Shown here: one piece after another, positions 8,313 through 17,264 of the stretch
Layout of the letters: each line of letters starts with the position of its first letter
How positions within the stretch are numbered: position 1 is the first letter of the stretch
Assembly (NCBI GenBank): GCA_963643925.1
Contig: CAVINS010000013.1
Location: 1 to 55,235 of the forward strand
Reading direction: 5' to 3'
DNA length: 55,235 nucleotides
Source of the DNA: Phocaeicola_A sp963643925
GTDB taxonomy: Bacteria; Bacteroidota; Bacteroidia; Bacteroidales; Bacteroidaceae
Program-made: the position numbers and the translations under genes
Notes under the pieces: generated by a model
What the model saw: the letters and a program-made list of their open reading frames with translations, nothing else
Database searches by the model: none
Told to the model about the DNA's origin: nothing

Positions 8313-9779
8313 ATGCATATCATAGACCTCATTGTCTTCCTGGTGTTCACAGGAGGAATCGTACTGTTCGGCTGTTCGTTCTTCAAGAAGAAGACCTCGT
8401 CGGACGATTTCACATCGGCAGGCCGCAGTCTGCCGGGGTGGGTTGTGGGCATGTCCATCTTCGCCACCTACGTGAGCAGCATCAGCTACTTGGGCTATCC
8501 GGGAAAATCGTTTGCAGGAGACTGGAACCCCTTCGTCTTCAGCCTCTCCATTCCCGTGGCCTCCTATTTCGCGGCCAAGTATTTCGTGCCTTTCTACCGG
8601 AGCCAGAACAGTGTGTCGACATATAGTTTCCTAGAGCATCGCTTCGGCACGTGGGCACGACTCTACGCCTCGGCCTGTTACCTGCTCACACAGATAGCGC
8701 GCATGGGCAGCATCCTGTTCCTGTTGGCTCTGCCGATGAACATCCTCATGGGGTGGAACATACAGATGGTGATTGTCTTCACCAGCATCGCCATCATCGT
8801 CTACTCCATGCTGGGCGGACTGAAGGGAGTCATCTGGACGGAGGCCATCCAGGGCATCATCCTCATCGGAGGTGCGTTGGCCTGCCTCATCATCATCCTC
8901 TTCTCTATGCCCGAGGGTCCGAAGCAGGTGTTCGAAATAGCCGCTGCAGACAACAAGTTCTACCTGGGCGACCTGAGTTGCGACCTGAGCACCTCCACCT
9001 TCTGGGTGTGCCTCATCTACGGCATCTTCATCAACCTGCAGAACTATGGCATCGACCAGAACTACGTGCAGCGCTACCATACAGCCAAGAGCATGAAGCA
9101 GGCCAAGTTCTCCGCCCTCTTCGGCGGCTACCTGTTCATCCCCGTCTCGGCCGTCTTCTTCCTCATCGGCACGGCACTGTATGCCTATTACCAGGTCTAT
9201 CCCGGCCAGCTGCCGGCGGAGGGCATCAAGGCGGACTACGTCTTCCCCTTCTTCATCGTGGACAAGCTACCCGTGGGCATGACAGGACTGCTCATCGCCA
9301 GTATCTTCGCCGCCGGCATGAGCACGGTAGCCACCAGCGTCACCAGCTCGTCCACCATTGTGCTGACGGACTATTACCAACGTTTCCGCAAGAACGCTTC
9401 GGACCGCGAGAAGCTCTACGTGCTGAAGACCTCGAACGTGGTCATCGGCATACTGGGCATCATCATCGCCCTGGCGCTGCTCAATGTAGACAGCATTCTG
9501 GACGCATGGTGGAAACTCTCGTCCATCTTCAGCGGCGGCATGTTGGGACTGTTCCTCCTGGGCTACATCTCCAAGAAGGCACGCAACATTGATGCCATCA
9601 TCAGCACCGTCTGCGGTGTGTTGCTCATCTGTTGGATTTCCATGACGTCGTACATGAACGACACCTTCGGGTGGCACCTCCCCGTCATCCACGAATACCT
9701 CGCCATCGTGTTCGGCACGATGCTGATCTTCTTCGTAGGATTCCTCAGCGCAAAGTTCTGCTTCAAGAAGAAGGCATAA
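8313..9779 (+). CDS. sodium:solute symporter (SSS family)
   Basis: A 488-residue inner-membrane transporter with about 13 hydrophobic helices. Its SSS features include the N-terminal DDFTSAGRSLPGWVVGMSIF stretch, followed by TYVSSISYLGYP, and the central GGLKGVIWTEAIQG. The family imports sugars, sugar acids, sialic acid or amino acids with Na+. The close position behind the DapA-like aldolase suggests import of the sugar acid that the aldolase finally cleaves; the substrate is not readable from the sequence. The gene is closed by a strong terminator at 9818-9864. Confidence 0.88.
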   Translation: MHIIDLIVFLVFTGGIVLFGCSFFKKKTSSDDFTSAGRSLPGWVVGMSIFATYVSSISYLGYPGKSFAGDWNPFVFSLSIPVASYFAAKYFVPFYRSQNSVSTYSFLEHRFGTWARLYASACYLLTQIARMGSILFLLALPMNILMGWNIQMVIVFTSIAIIVYSMLGGLKGVIWTEAIQGIILIGGALACLIIILFSMPEGPKQVFEIAAADNKFYLGDLSCDLSTSTFWVCLIYGIFINLQNYGIDQNYVQRYHTAKSMKQAKFSALFGGYLFIPVSAVFFLIGTALYAYYQVYPGQLPAEGIKADYVFPFFIVDKLPVGMTGLLIASIFAAGMSTVATSVTSSSTIVLTDYYQRFRKNASDREKLYVLKTSNVVIGILGIIIALALLNVDSILDAWWKLSSIFSGGMLGLFLLGYISKKARNIDAIISTVCGVLLICWISMTSYMNDTFGWHLPVIHEYLAIVFGTMLIFFVGFLSAKFCFKKKA

Positions 9780-9817
9780 CATGAACGTCCGCCCATGACG
9801 TCACCGCAACAATATCC

Positions 9818-9864
9818 GGACTCGCCTACGGCCCCATCGGCCACACTAGGCGAGTCCTTCTTTT
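9818..9864 (+). terminator. terminator of aldolase-symporter operon
   Basis: Ten-base arms GGACTCGCCT (9818-9827) and AGGCGAGTCC (9848-9857), followed by TTCTTTT. Confidence 0.85.
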
Positions 9865-10396
9865 AGACGCAGAGCGACACCTGTTCCGCAAATAGTTGAA
9901 TACATGTGGAACATCCATCGCACGCACCTATCAGGACGCGACGATTAAAGTCATTATCAGGGGAAAATCAAGAGGAAATATTGAAGTAGACCTAACGTAT
10001 AAACGCGATAAAGGGGAAACCTCACGGACTCCCCTTTACACCCTTTAACTCTAATATACTAATACAAACTTAGCTAACACACAACTATTAGCTACGAAAC
10101 ATATTATTGAAGTAACGCCATTCCTCGGAACCTGTCCACGGACAAAGCGAGCCGCTGCTCAACATTGCCGATTCGTCATACGATGAATAGAAACAAATCC
10201 CTTGGTTTGAACAATGCAAAAGTACGTTATTTATTTGATATGAAAAAGAAAAATGGAAAATATTTCATAGTTGCTTTATTTTTTTTCGCAAATGATGTAC
10301 TTTTACGTGCCGTAAGGCTCGAAAGTCGTATCTTGCGAGCCCTATATTGCAGAAAAAACTAATTACCAAATACCTATTTTTAAGAGTACAATACAC
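9865..10396. other. 530-bp gap, no supported protein gene
   Basis: No ORF here shows family features; the plus-strand frame at 10165-10362 is low-complexity and hydrophobic by composition only. Two structures stand out: an 8-bp-arm hairpin AAAGGGGA (10010-10017) / TCCCCTTT (10030-10037), and a minus-strand TACTTTTG (10224-10217) that fits the -7 consensus and points leftward into the gap. A short untranslated RNA on the minus strand is conceivable. No promoter was found for the GH106-like gene that begins at 10397. Confidence 0.4.
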
Positions 10397-13165
10397 ATGA
10401 AGAAAATCTTCCTATTGTCAGCGTTCACCTGTATGGCGCTGACCACAATGGGTCAGACGTGGCCCACGCCGAAGACAGAAGCGCGTCCAGGCACCCGATG
10501 GTGGTGGCTCGGCAGTGCTGTCGACGCCAAGAACTTGAACTATAGCATCAGCGAATTTGCACGGGCCGGCATGGGTAGCGTAGAGATTACCCCCATCTAT
10601 GGTGTGCAAGGCAACGATGCAAACGAAATTTCCTATCTCTCCGACAAATGGATGGAGATGCTGCAATGCGCCCAGCAGGTGGGCAAGGAGAAGGACGTAC
10701 TGATAGACATGAACAACGGCACGGGATGGCCCTTCGGCGGACCGGAGGTGACCATCGACCATGCGGCAGGGAAGGCACTGTTCCAGCGTTACCAAGTCCA
10801 GGAAGGTGATGTAGTGATGGACATCGCCATCAGCGAGAAGGCGCAACGCGATGTGGCAAAGTTGGTGAAGGTGATGGCCTATCAAGGAAAACGGTGCATC
10901 GACCTCACCCGAAAGGTGAAGAATGACACACTTCGTTGGAAAGCACCGGTAGGCAAATGGGACATCATCGCACTCTACAACGGCAAGACCTTGCAAAAGG
11001 TGAAGCGCGCAGCACCCGGTGGCGAGGGATGGGTCATCGACCACTTCTCCAAAGAGGCGGTGAAACTCTACCTGCAGAAGTTCGACGAGGCATTCAGACG
11101 CACATTCACCCCCTACCCCCACACGTTCTTCAACGACTCGTATGAGGTGCACGGAGCAGACTGGACACCATCCTTACTGCAGGAGTTCGCCAAACGACGT
11201 GGCTATAAGTTGGAAGATTACTTCCCCGAACTGCTGAGCGAGGATCGCACGGATGCCAGCCGACGCATCCTATCGGACTACCGAGAGACAATCTCCGAGT
11301 TGCTGAACGAAAATTTCACCTCGCAGTGGACAGCTTGGGCCAACCACCACGGCAGCACCACACGCAACCAGGCACACGGATCGCCTGCCAACCTGATAGA
11401 CACCTACGCCATCGTGGATGTGCCCGAGTGCGAGGGCTTCGGTCTCTCGGAATTCGGCATCAAGGGACTACGCCGCGACTCCTACACACGGAAAAACGAC
11501 TCGGACATCTCCATGCTGAAGTACGCCTCGTCGGCAGCACACATCGCCGGCAAGCAACTCACCTCGTCGGAGACGTTCACCTGGCTCACCGAGCACTTCC
11601 GCACCTCGCTGTCGCAGTGCAAGCCGGACATGGACCTGATGTTCACCGCTGGCGTAAACCACGCCTTCTTCCACGGCACACCCTACTCGCCGCAAGAGGC
11701 AAAGTGGCCAGGCTGGCAGTTCTACGCCTCCATCAACATGTCGCCAAACAACTCCATCTGGCACGATGCACCGGCATTCTTCAGCTACATCACCCGTTGC
11801 CAGTCGTTCTTGCAGATGGGCAAGCCGGACAACGACTTCCTGGTCTACTTGCCTCTCTATGACATCTGGTACGACCGCGACGGCTCACACAGCAAACGAG
11901 TCATCGAATTCAGCATCCACAACATGGGCAAGTTCGCCCCAGAATTCATCCGCACGGTGGACAAGATACTGGAGTGCGGCTACGATGTGGACTATATCTC
12001 CGACAAGTTCATCCGCAGCACACGCTGCAAGGACGGACAGCTCGTCACCGCCGGCAACACTGCCTACAAGGCCTTGGTGGTACCCGGTGCGAAGCGTATG
12101 CCACTGGATGTGCTGAAGAAGCTGATGCAACTTGCCCAACAAGGTGCCACGGTGGTATTCCTCAACCAATACCCCGACGATGTGCCCGGCTATGCCAATG
12201 CAGAGAAGCGTCTCGCCTCGCTGCAGACCCTGCTCAGCAAACTGCCGAGCCGCCAGGATGAGGATAGCTCTATTGTCCACGCCTACGGCAAGGGCCGCAT
12301 CATCACTGGTGCTGACTATGCCCAGACACTGAAACTCTGCGGCATCACGCCCGAGGCGATGCGCACCGACGAGGGCATGCACGTGATCCGCCGCAGCAAC
12401 GAGGGCGGACACCACTACTTCATCGCCAACCTGCAAGGCAGAGATGTGGAGGGTTGGATGACACTGGGCGTCGAGGCAAAAGAGGCCACCCTCTTCAACC
12501 CGATGAACGGCGACTGCGGCCGTGCCGCCATCCGTCAGCAAGACGGCCAAACACAAGTATACATGCAGCTGAAGTCGGGCGAGTCGGTCATCTTGCAGAC
12601 TTACCAGCAACCGCAGACCTTCAGCAAGAAGTGGACTTACCTCGGCGAGGCACCTGTCAGCCTCTCGCTGGACCACGGATGGAAGCTGCACTTTGCCGAG
12701 AGCGCACCCGAGATAAAGGGAACGTTCGACATCGACACGCCACAGTCGTGGACCAACTTGTCTGACAGCACCGCCCGCGTCAACATGGGAACGGGAGTCT
12801 ACACCTTGACGTTCGACCTGCCGCAGATGGAGGCTGACGACTGGATGCTCGACCTGGGCGATGTACGAGAGAGCGCCCGTGTGAAAGTGAACGGCAAAGA
12901 GGCAGGCACCCTGTGGGCTGTACCCTACCGCATCCTCGTCGGCAAGTTACTGCAGCCAGGCCGCAACACCATCGAAGTGGAGGTGACCAACCTAGCAGCT
13001 AACCGCATCGCCTCGTATGACCGCCAGGGCATCAACTGGCGCATATTCAAGGAGATTAACGTGGTGGACCTGCAATACAAGAAGACCAAGTACGGCGACT
13101 GGGCACCGATGCCTTCCGGACTCAACAGCAGCGTCAAGCTGATACCGATGCGGAAAACTTTCTAG
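10397..13165 (+). CDS. GH106-like glycoside hydrolase (alpha-L-rhamnosidase family)
   Basis: A 922-residue secreted protein. An N-terminal signal peptide (MKKIFLLSAFTCMALTTMGQ) is followed by RPGTRWWWLGSAVD, the opening typical of GH106 alpha-L-rhamnosidase-like proteins. Then come NNGTGWPFGGPEV (about 111-123), a TIM-barrel-like middle containing the ETFTWLTEHFR and WHDAPAFFSY regions, and a C-terminal beta-sandwich domain with VKVNGKEAGTLWAVPYR. GH106 enzymes remove terminal L-rhamnose, mainly from rhamnogalacturonan or rhamnosylated glycans. The nearby GH28, aldolase and symporter support pectin-type substrates. Its exact linkage specificity is unknown. It is separated from the symporter by a terminator, so it is regulated separately. 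Confidence 0.82.
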   Translation: MKKIFLLSAFTCMALTTMGQTWPTPKTEARPGTRWWWLGSAVDAKNLNYSISEFARAGMGSVEITPIYGVQGNDANEISYLSDKWMEMLQCAQQVGKEKDVLIDMNNGTGWPFGGPEVTIDHAAGKALFQRYQVQEGDVVMDIAISEKAQRDVAKLVKVMAYQGKRCIDLTRKVKNDTLRWKAPVGKWDIIALYNGKTLQKVKRAAPGGEGWVIDHFSKEAVKLYLQKFDEAFRRTFTPYPHTFFNDSYEVHGADWTPSLLQEFAKRRGYKLEDYFPELLSEDRTDASRRILSDYRETISELLNENFTSQWTAWANHHGSTTRNQAHGSPANLIDTYAIVDVPECEGFGLSEFGIKGLRRDSYTRKNDSDISMLKYASSAAHIAGKQLTSSETFTWLTEHFRTSLSQCKPDMDLMFTAGVNHAFFHGTPYSPQEAKWPGWQFYASINMSPNNSIWHDAPAFFSYITRCQSFLQMGKPDNDFLVYLPLYDIWYDRDGSHSKRVIEFSIHNMGKFAPEFIRTVDKILECGYDVDYISDKFIRSTRCKDGQLVTAGNTAYKALVVPGAKRMPLDVLKKLMQLAQQGATVVFLNQYPDDVPGYANAEKRLASLQTLLSKLPSRQDEDSSIVHAYGKGRIITGADYAQTLKLCGITPEAMRTDEGMHVIRRSNEGGHHYFIANLQGRDVEGWMTLGVEAKEATLFNPMNGDCGRAAIRQQDGQTQVYMQLKSGESVILQTYQQPQTFSKKWTYLGEAPVSLSLDHGWKLHFAESAPEIKGTFDIDTPQSWTNLSDSTARVNMGTGVYTLTFDLPQMEADDWMLDLGDVRESARVKVNGKEAGTLWAVPYRILVGKLLQPGRNTIEVEVTNLAANRIASYDRQGINWRIFKEINVVDLQYKKTKYGDWAPMPSGLNSSVKLIPMRKTF

Positions 13166-13501
13166 CGGAAGTCGTACCTCCGACAGAATAAAAGCCTTAT
13201 ACTTGCAGTTACGAAACCGCTGTTTCCGAAACGGCCGTTTCGCAACTGCAAATATAAGCAGAGCTAGCTATGAGATTTTTCTACCGGACAGAAGAGATTG
13301 CCACGTTGCGCGAAGTACGCCAGCGTGCCACCTTTCCGGTACAACAAGCGGAAAGTGGTATTTCGGACAACACTGACAAGCCGTTTAGTGCGAGCTCGCA
13401 AAAGTTGACAAGCGACTCAGTTGTATAACCGGAAATCAGACAAGCTAAATCAGGATATGACATCATCTTCCGATGGGTCACTTAGCCATGATTATATTGT
13501 C
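13166..13501. other. 336-bp gap with nested inverted repeats
   Basis: No gene. It contains the palindrome cluster at 13196-13258 and a second imperfect hairpin, CCACCTTTCCG (13328-13338) with CGGAAAGTGG (13349-13358). The genes on both sides converge here, so at least one structure probably acts as a terminator, although neither is followed by a clear T run. Confidence 0.45.
13196..13258. repeat. long imperfect inverted repeat made of nested palindromes
   Basis: Outer arms CTTATACTTGCAGTT (13196-13210) and AACTGCAAATATAAG (ending 13258) pair almost completely. Inside, GAAAC and GTTTC alternate (GAAACcgctGTTTC, GTTTCcGAAAC, GAAACggccGTTTC), giving several alternative folds. It lies between convergent genes. 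Confidence 0.6.
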
Positions 13502-14482
13502 CTATTGGTTGATGGCGCCACAGTAGGGACAAGTGCCTTTGGAGGGTATTTCGCGCCCACAGTTACCACAGATGTAGCGGTTGCCCATGCGATGGAGGTA
13601 GCGGAGGGCAAAGTAGAGGAATAGCACCAGACAGGGGTAGCCCACATAAACGGAGATGGTGAGGGTGAAGAAGAGATAGAGGAAGAGGCAGAAAGCGCAC
13701 AGGCCGACCAAACGGAAGAGCAGATCAGGTATCGAGGTCTTATGGTAGAGCTCGTCCACCGCAGCGATGAAGACCAGCGCTATGGTCCACACGGAAGCGA
13801 TGAAGCAGGCCAACACGGCAGGCAACACCAAGGGATTGAGCGAGGGGTTGTAGTAGAAGTGACACCACGTCTCTGGAATGAACAACTGCATGCTGGCATA
13901 GAGTGCGGCGGAGCAAGAGACCAACATACAAAGTATAACGGAGTAGGCACTGGTGAAGTGGTACTCCTTCAACGGGATGTGTCGGCGACGGATGCGATAA
14001 ATCAAGTACGAGAAGAGGAAGAGAACCAGCACCACCAAGAATACAACCACATGGATGTCGCTGAATAGGTGGATGCAGAGGGAGATGGGGTTGATGGGGG
14101 TAACGCAAGGCAGGAGTTCGTGCTCAGCTATCCAGCCCATGGTCTCCTGGTCGCGCGCCACCTTCACCCAAACGGTGTCGCCCGCCTCGGTGGACTTCAC
14201 CTCGATGTCCGCCACCACGAGTTCCTCATTCCTGTATATATATAAGGTATCACCCGTGATGTCTGCGCGGAGTGCCAACGAGTCGTCCTCCACCACAAAG
14301 TTGTAGTTGGTGATATAGTGATGTTCGGCAAAGAAACGGAGTGAGTCGCGTTCGTCCTGCGTCAAGTCCCATCGGGAATAGTCGGGCGATGGGTAACTGC
14401 ACGACCCCAGCAGGGCGGTGAGTATCGCCACCAGCACCATTACCACCAGCCACCGGATTTTATGTTTTACATTTCGCTTCAT
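13502..14482 (-). CDS. membrane lipoprotein with C-terminal zinc ribbon
   Basis: A 326-residue protein of no recognised family. Starting at ATG 14482 it has a signal ending in LLGSC (Cys28). A soluble region (about 30-140) follows, with a DTVWVKVARD..GWIAEHEL segment that resembles an SH3-like fold. There are then about five hydrophobic helices (roughly 150-300) and a C-terminal zinc ribbon, CGNCG..CPYCG. The longer frame begins upstream of the signal sequence and is less likely. It lies 17 bp after the U32 gene on the same strand, so it may be the last gene of the long operon that begins with the zinc-ribbon/kinase cluster. The zinc-ribbon theme is shared with that cluster. Confidence 0.65.
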   Translation of the reverse strand: MKRNVKHKIRWLVVMVLVAILTALLGSCSYPSPDYSRWDLTQDERDSLRFFAEHHYITNYNFVVEDDSLALRADITGDTLYIYRNEELVVADIEVKSTEAGDTVWVKVARDQETMGWIAEHELLPCVTPINPISLCIHLFSDIHVVVFLVVLVLFLFSYLIYRIRRRHIPLKEYHFTSAYSVILCMLVSCSAALYASMQLFIPETWCHFYYNPSLNPLVLPAVLACFIASVWTIALVFIAAVDELYHKTSIPDLLFRLVGLCAFCLFLYLFFTLTISVYVGYPCLVLFLYFALRYLHRMGNRYICGNCGREIPSKGTCPYCGAINQ

Positions 14483-14499
14483 ACGCTCCTCCCCTGAAT

Positions 14500-16341
14500 T
14501 TATCGTTGCCGGTCGTCGGCATAGACTTTCATCTGGCATTGACGACAGTCGAACTCCAACCGGAAGTGACGGCCGTCAGGCAGTTGCAGGAAGTAGGGTT
14601 CACGGTAGGGCGACCGTTCCTCCTGCCGTTTGGGACACCACCCCATGCTGTAACGCAGGCAGTGTTTGCAGAACATCAGTACGGCATCCTTCGGCGGACA
14701 CTTCTCGTATGCGGGGTCCACCTCCTCCACGCCCAAGTCACGATAGTAAGCCTCAGCCTGACGGTTCATCACATTGGCCAGATAGGTGAGTCGCTTGGGC
14801 GGCACCACCGTAGGTGCCACGGGCTTGCCAGGCTGTTCGGTTCGGTAGGCGATGCGGCGCACACACAGCAGTCCGTCCACCACCTGTCGACGCCAATCGG
14901 CCAACATGGAGGAAGAGAGGAACCATTTGTTGTTCCAATGTATCGTCACATCGGTCAAGCGGAAGGGGGTGTTACCCAGTTTACCCAACTGGGTGCGCAC
15001 ATTGTCTGCCTGGGGTTGACGTGCCTGCTCCTTGGCGGTGGCAAAAGAGTGGCAGTAGCTGTAGCCATCCTCGTCGCGCGCCTCCAGCGAGAAGCCGAAG
15101 GGCAGCTCCTGTAGGGTGAACGAGAGGCTCATCTTCCGCTCGGCCGACTTATGGGCTATCTGTTTCTCGAAGTCCTGGTCGAAGTTGCGGTAGAGCATGG
15201 TCTTGGGTGTGATGTGAGGCATCTCGTGGGGATAGAGTTTGTTGGCCTCCACCCTATTGACCCGAAATCCCTGCAATCGGCCACCTGCATCGATGAAACA
15301 TACGCCATCGCCATTGTGAAAGGGCTTCAGTCCGGCTACCGTGAGCCAACCTGGGCCAACGGCCTTCACGGCGCCCATCTCCTCACCGCGCGATTTGGGG
15401 GTGTCGAAGGAGAAGATGTCCGTCGTACGGCCATGCAGGAAGTATGAGGTGTAGCCACGGTTGAAACTTTTGTCCAACTGAGGCTGAAAGGTCGTGATGA
15501 CGGTACCCGACGAGGCACGGACGTACTCTGGGCGACGACGGAAGAGGGCATCGAGGCGCTTGCGATAGAAAGCGGTGACGTTCTTCACGTATGAGGCATC
15601 CTTCAGCCGACCCTCTATCTTGAACGACGACACTCCGGCATCGAGCAATGCCTCGAGATTGTCGCTCTGGTTCATGTCCTTGAGCGAGAGCAGATGCTTG
15701 TCCTCCGCAATGGTGCGTCCGTCGGCATCCACCATATTGAAGGCCAGGCGGCAGAACTGGGCACACTCGCCCCGGTTGGCGCTGCGGCCAAAGCAAGCCT
15801 GCGACACGTAGCACTGACCGCTATAGCTGACGCACAACGCCCCGTGGATGAAGACCTCGAGAGGCACATCCACCGTGCGGTGTATACGGGCAATCTCCTC
15901 GACCGACAGCTCGCGGGCAAGCACCACCTGACGGAAGCCACGCTCAGCCAAGTACTTCACCCGCTCGGGGGTGCGATTGTCCATCTGCGTGCTGGCATGC
16001 AGAGCAATGGGAGGCAGAGAGAGCCGCAACAGACCGACATCCTGTATGATGAGGGCATCCACCCCTATGCGATAGAGGTCCCAGATGAGGCGTTCGGCCT
16101 CGGGCAACTCCTCGTCGGTGAGGATGGTGTTGACGGTGACGTAGATGCGCACCCGATAGAGATGGGCATAACTGACCAAGGCGGCAATATCCTCGAGAGT
16201 ATTCCCAGCTGCCGCCCGTGCACCGAACCGGGGCGCTCCGATGTAGACAGCGTCCGCCCCGTGGTTGACAGCCTCAATGCCACACTCCAGGTTCTTCGCC
16301 GGAGCGAGCAGTTCAATACGGCGGGGGTGGGTCTGGTTCAT
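14500..16341 (-). CDS. U32 family peptidase / RlhA-like protein
   Basis: A 613-residue member of peptidase family U32. It has an N-terminal TIM-barrel (ELLAPAKNLECGIEAVNHGADAVYIG type start) and the signature region EVFIHGALCVSYSGQCYVS..RSANRGECAQFC, with conserved cysteines at about 170, 177, 193 and 197. A long C-terminal extension carries further CxxC pairs near the end (FDCRQCQ, FCKHC). E. coli RlhA of this family is required for hydroxylation of 23S rRNA C2501, and other U32 members act in ubiquinone hydroxylation; proteolysis has rarely been shown. By length and arrangement this is closest to the RlhA/YrrO type, without proof of substrate. It overlaps metA by 4 nt. Confidence 0.85.
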   Translation of the reverse strand: MNQTHPRRIELLAPAKNLECGIEAVNHGADAVYIGAPRFGARAAAGNTLEDIAALVSYAHLYRVRIYVTVNTILTDEELPEAERLIWDLYRIGVDALIIQDVGLLRLSLPPIALHASTQMDNRTPERVKYLAERGFRQVVLARELSVEEIARIHRTVDVPLEVFIHGALCVSYSGQCYVSQACFGRSANRGECAQFCRLAFNMVDADGRTIAEDKHLLSLKDMNQSDNLEALLDAGVSSFKIEGRLKDASYVKNVTAFYRKRLDALFRRRPEYVRASSGTVITTFQPQLDKSFNRGYTSYFLHGRTTDIFSFDTPKSRGEEMGAVKAVGPGWLTVAGLKPFHNGDGVCFIDAGGRLQGFRVNRVEANKLYPHEMPHITPKTMLYRNFDQDFEKQIAHKSAERKMSLSFTLQELPFGFSLEARDEDGYSYCHSFATAKEQARQPQADNVRTQLGKLGNTPFRLTDVTIHWNNKWFLSSSMLADWRRQVVDGLLCVRRIAYRTEQPGKPVAPTVVPPKRLTYLANVMNRQAEAYYRDLGVEEVDPAYEKCPPKDAVLMFCKHCLRYSMGWCPKRQEERSPYREPYFLQLPDGRHFRLEFDCRQCQMKVYADDRQR

Positions 16342-17255
16342 CGTATCTGCGAGATGTCAAACGGTGTCTCTTGGTAAACGTAATAGTTGAGCCAGTTGGA
16401 GAAGAGCAGGTTGGCATGTGCACGCCAGCGTACCAACGGTCCTTTGGCGGGATCGTTGTCGCGGTAGTAGTTGCGAGGCATGTCGATGGGCAATCCCTTA
16501 CCCAAGTCGCGCTTGTACTCGATGTCCAGCGTGTAGGGCGAATACTCCGAATGGCCGGTGATGTAGAACTCCCTTCCGCCACGAGCCATCACCATGTAGA
16601 CTCCCGACTCGTCCGACTCGGAGAGTAGCTCCAGTTCCGGCACCTTGAGGATGTCCTCGCGGCGCACTTCGGTGTGGCGGCTATGGGGCACATAGAACAC
16701 ATCATCGAAGCCACGGAAGATGGGCGGCAGCGGATTGATGAGGTGATGTTCGAAGATGCCGAACATCTTGTAGTCCAGCGGATACTTGGGGATGCCATAG
16801 TGGCGGTAGAGTCCCGCCTGCGCAGCCCAACATATATATAGGGTAGAGGTGACGTGGGTGCGGGCCCAATCGAAGATGTACGACACCTCGTCCCAATAGG
16901 ACACCTCTTCAAACTCCATCTGTTCCACAGGCGCTCCGGTGATGATCATGCCGTCGAAGCGTTCGTTGCTCATAGAGTCGAAGTCCTTGTAGAAGGCTTT
17001 CATGTGTTCGATGGGCGTATTCTTGGAGGTGTGACTCTTCAGTTTCATAAACGACACCTCCACCTGTAGCGGCGAGTTGGAGAGCAGACGGATGAGGTCG
17101 GTTTCCGTCGTTATCTTCAGCGGCATGAGGTTGAGGATTACCAGGCGCAGCGGACGGATATCCTGTCGGCTGGCCCTCGAGTGGTCTATCACAAAGATAT
17201 GTTCCTGCTTCAAGAGTTCGATAGCAGGCAACTTGTCGGGTAAATTTAAAGGCAT
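16338..17255 (-). CDS. metAA: homoserine O-acyltransferase (predicted acetyl-CoA-using)
   Basis: A 305-residue MetA-family enzyme, which acylates homoserine as the first committed step of methionine synthesis. The catalytic Cys142 (YICWAAQAG), His235 and Glu237 (ITGHSEYS) are at the classical positions. Residue 111 is Glu (GAPVEQMEFEE); in this family Glu111 goes with acetyl-CoA and Gly111, as in E. coli, with succinyl-CoA. I therefore predict acetyltransferase activity. It starts 9 bp after the PP2C stop and overlaps the U32 gene by 4 nt, so it looks embedded in the signalling operon without its own promoter. Confidence 0.93.
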   Translation of the reverse strand: MPLNLPDKLPAIELLKQEHIFVIDHSRASRQDIRPLRLVILNLMPLKITTETDLIRLLSNSPLQVEVSFMKLKSHTSKNTPIEHMKAFYKDFDSMSNERFDGMIITGAPVEQMEFEEVSYWDEVSYIFDWARTHVTSTLYICWAAQAGLYRHYGIPKYPLDYKMFGIFEHHLINPLPPIFRGFDDVFYVPHSRHTEVRREDILKVPELELLSESDESGVYMVMARGGREFYITGHSEYSPYTLDIEYKRDLGKGLPIDMPRNYYRDNDPAKGPLVRWRAHANLLFSNWLNYYVYQETPFDISQIR

Positions 17256-17264
17256 TTTCTCTTT

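Noticed and set aside
10165..10362. 65-residue plus-strand ORF before the GH106-like gene
   Set aside because: Low-complexity lysine/phenylalanine composition from AT-rich DNA, no family features.
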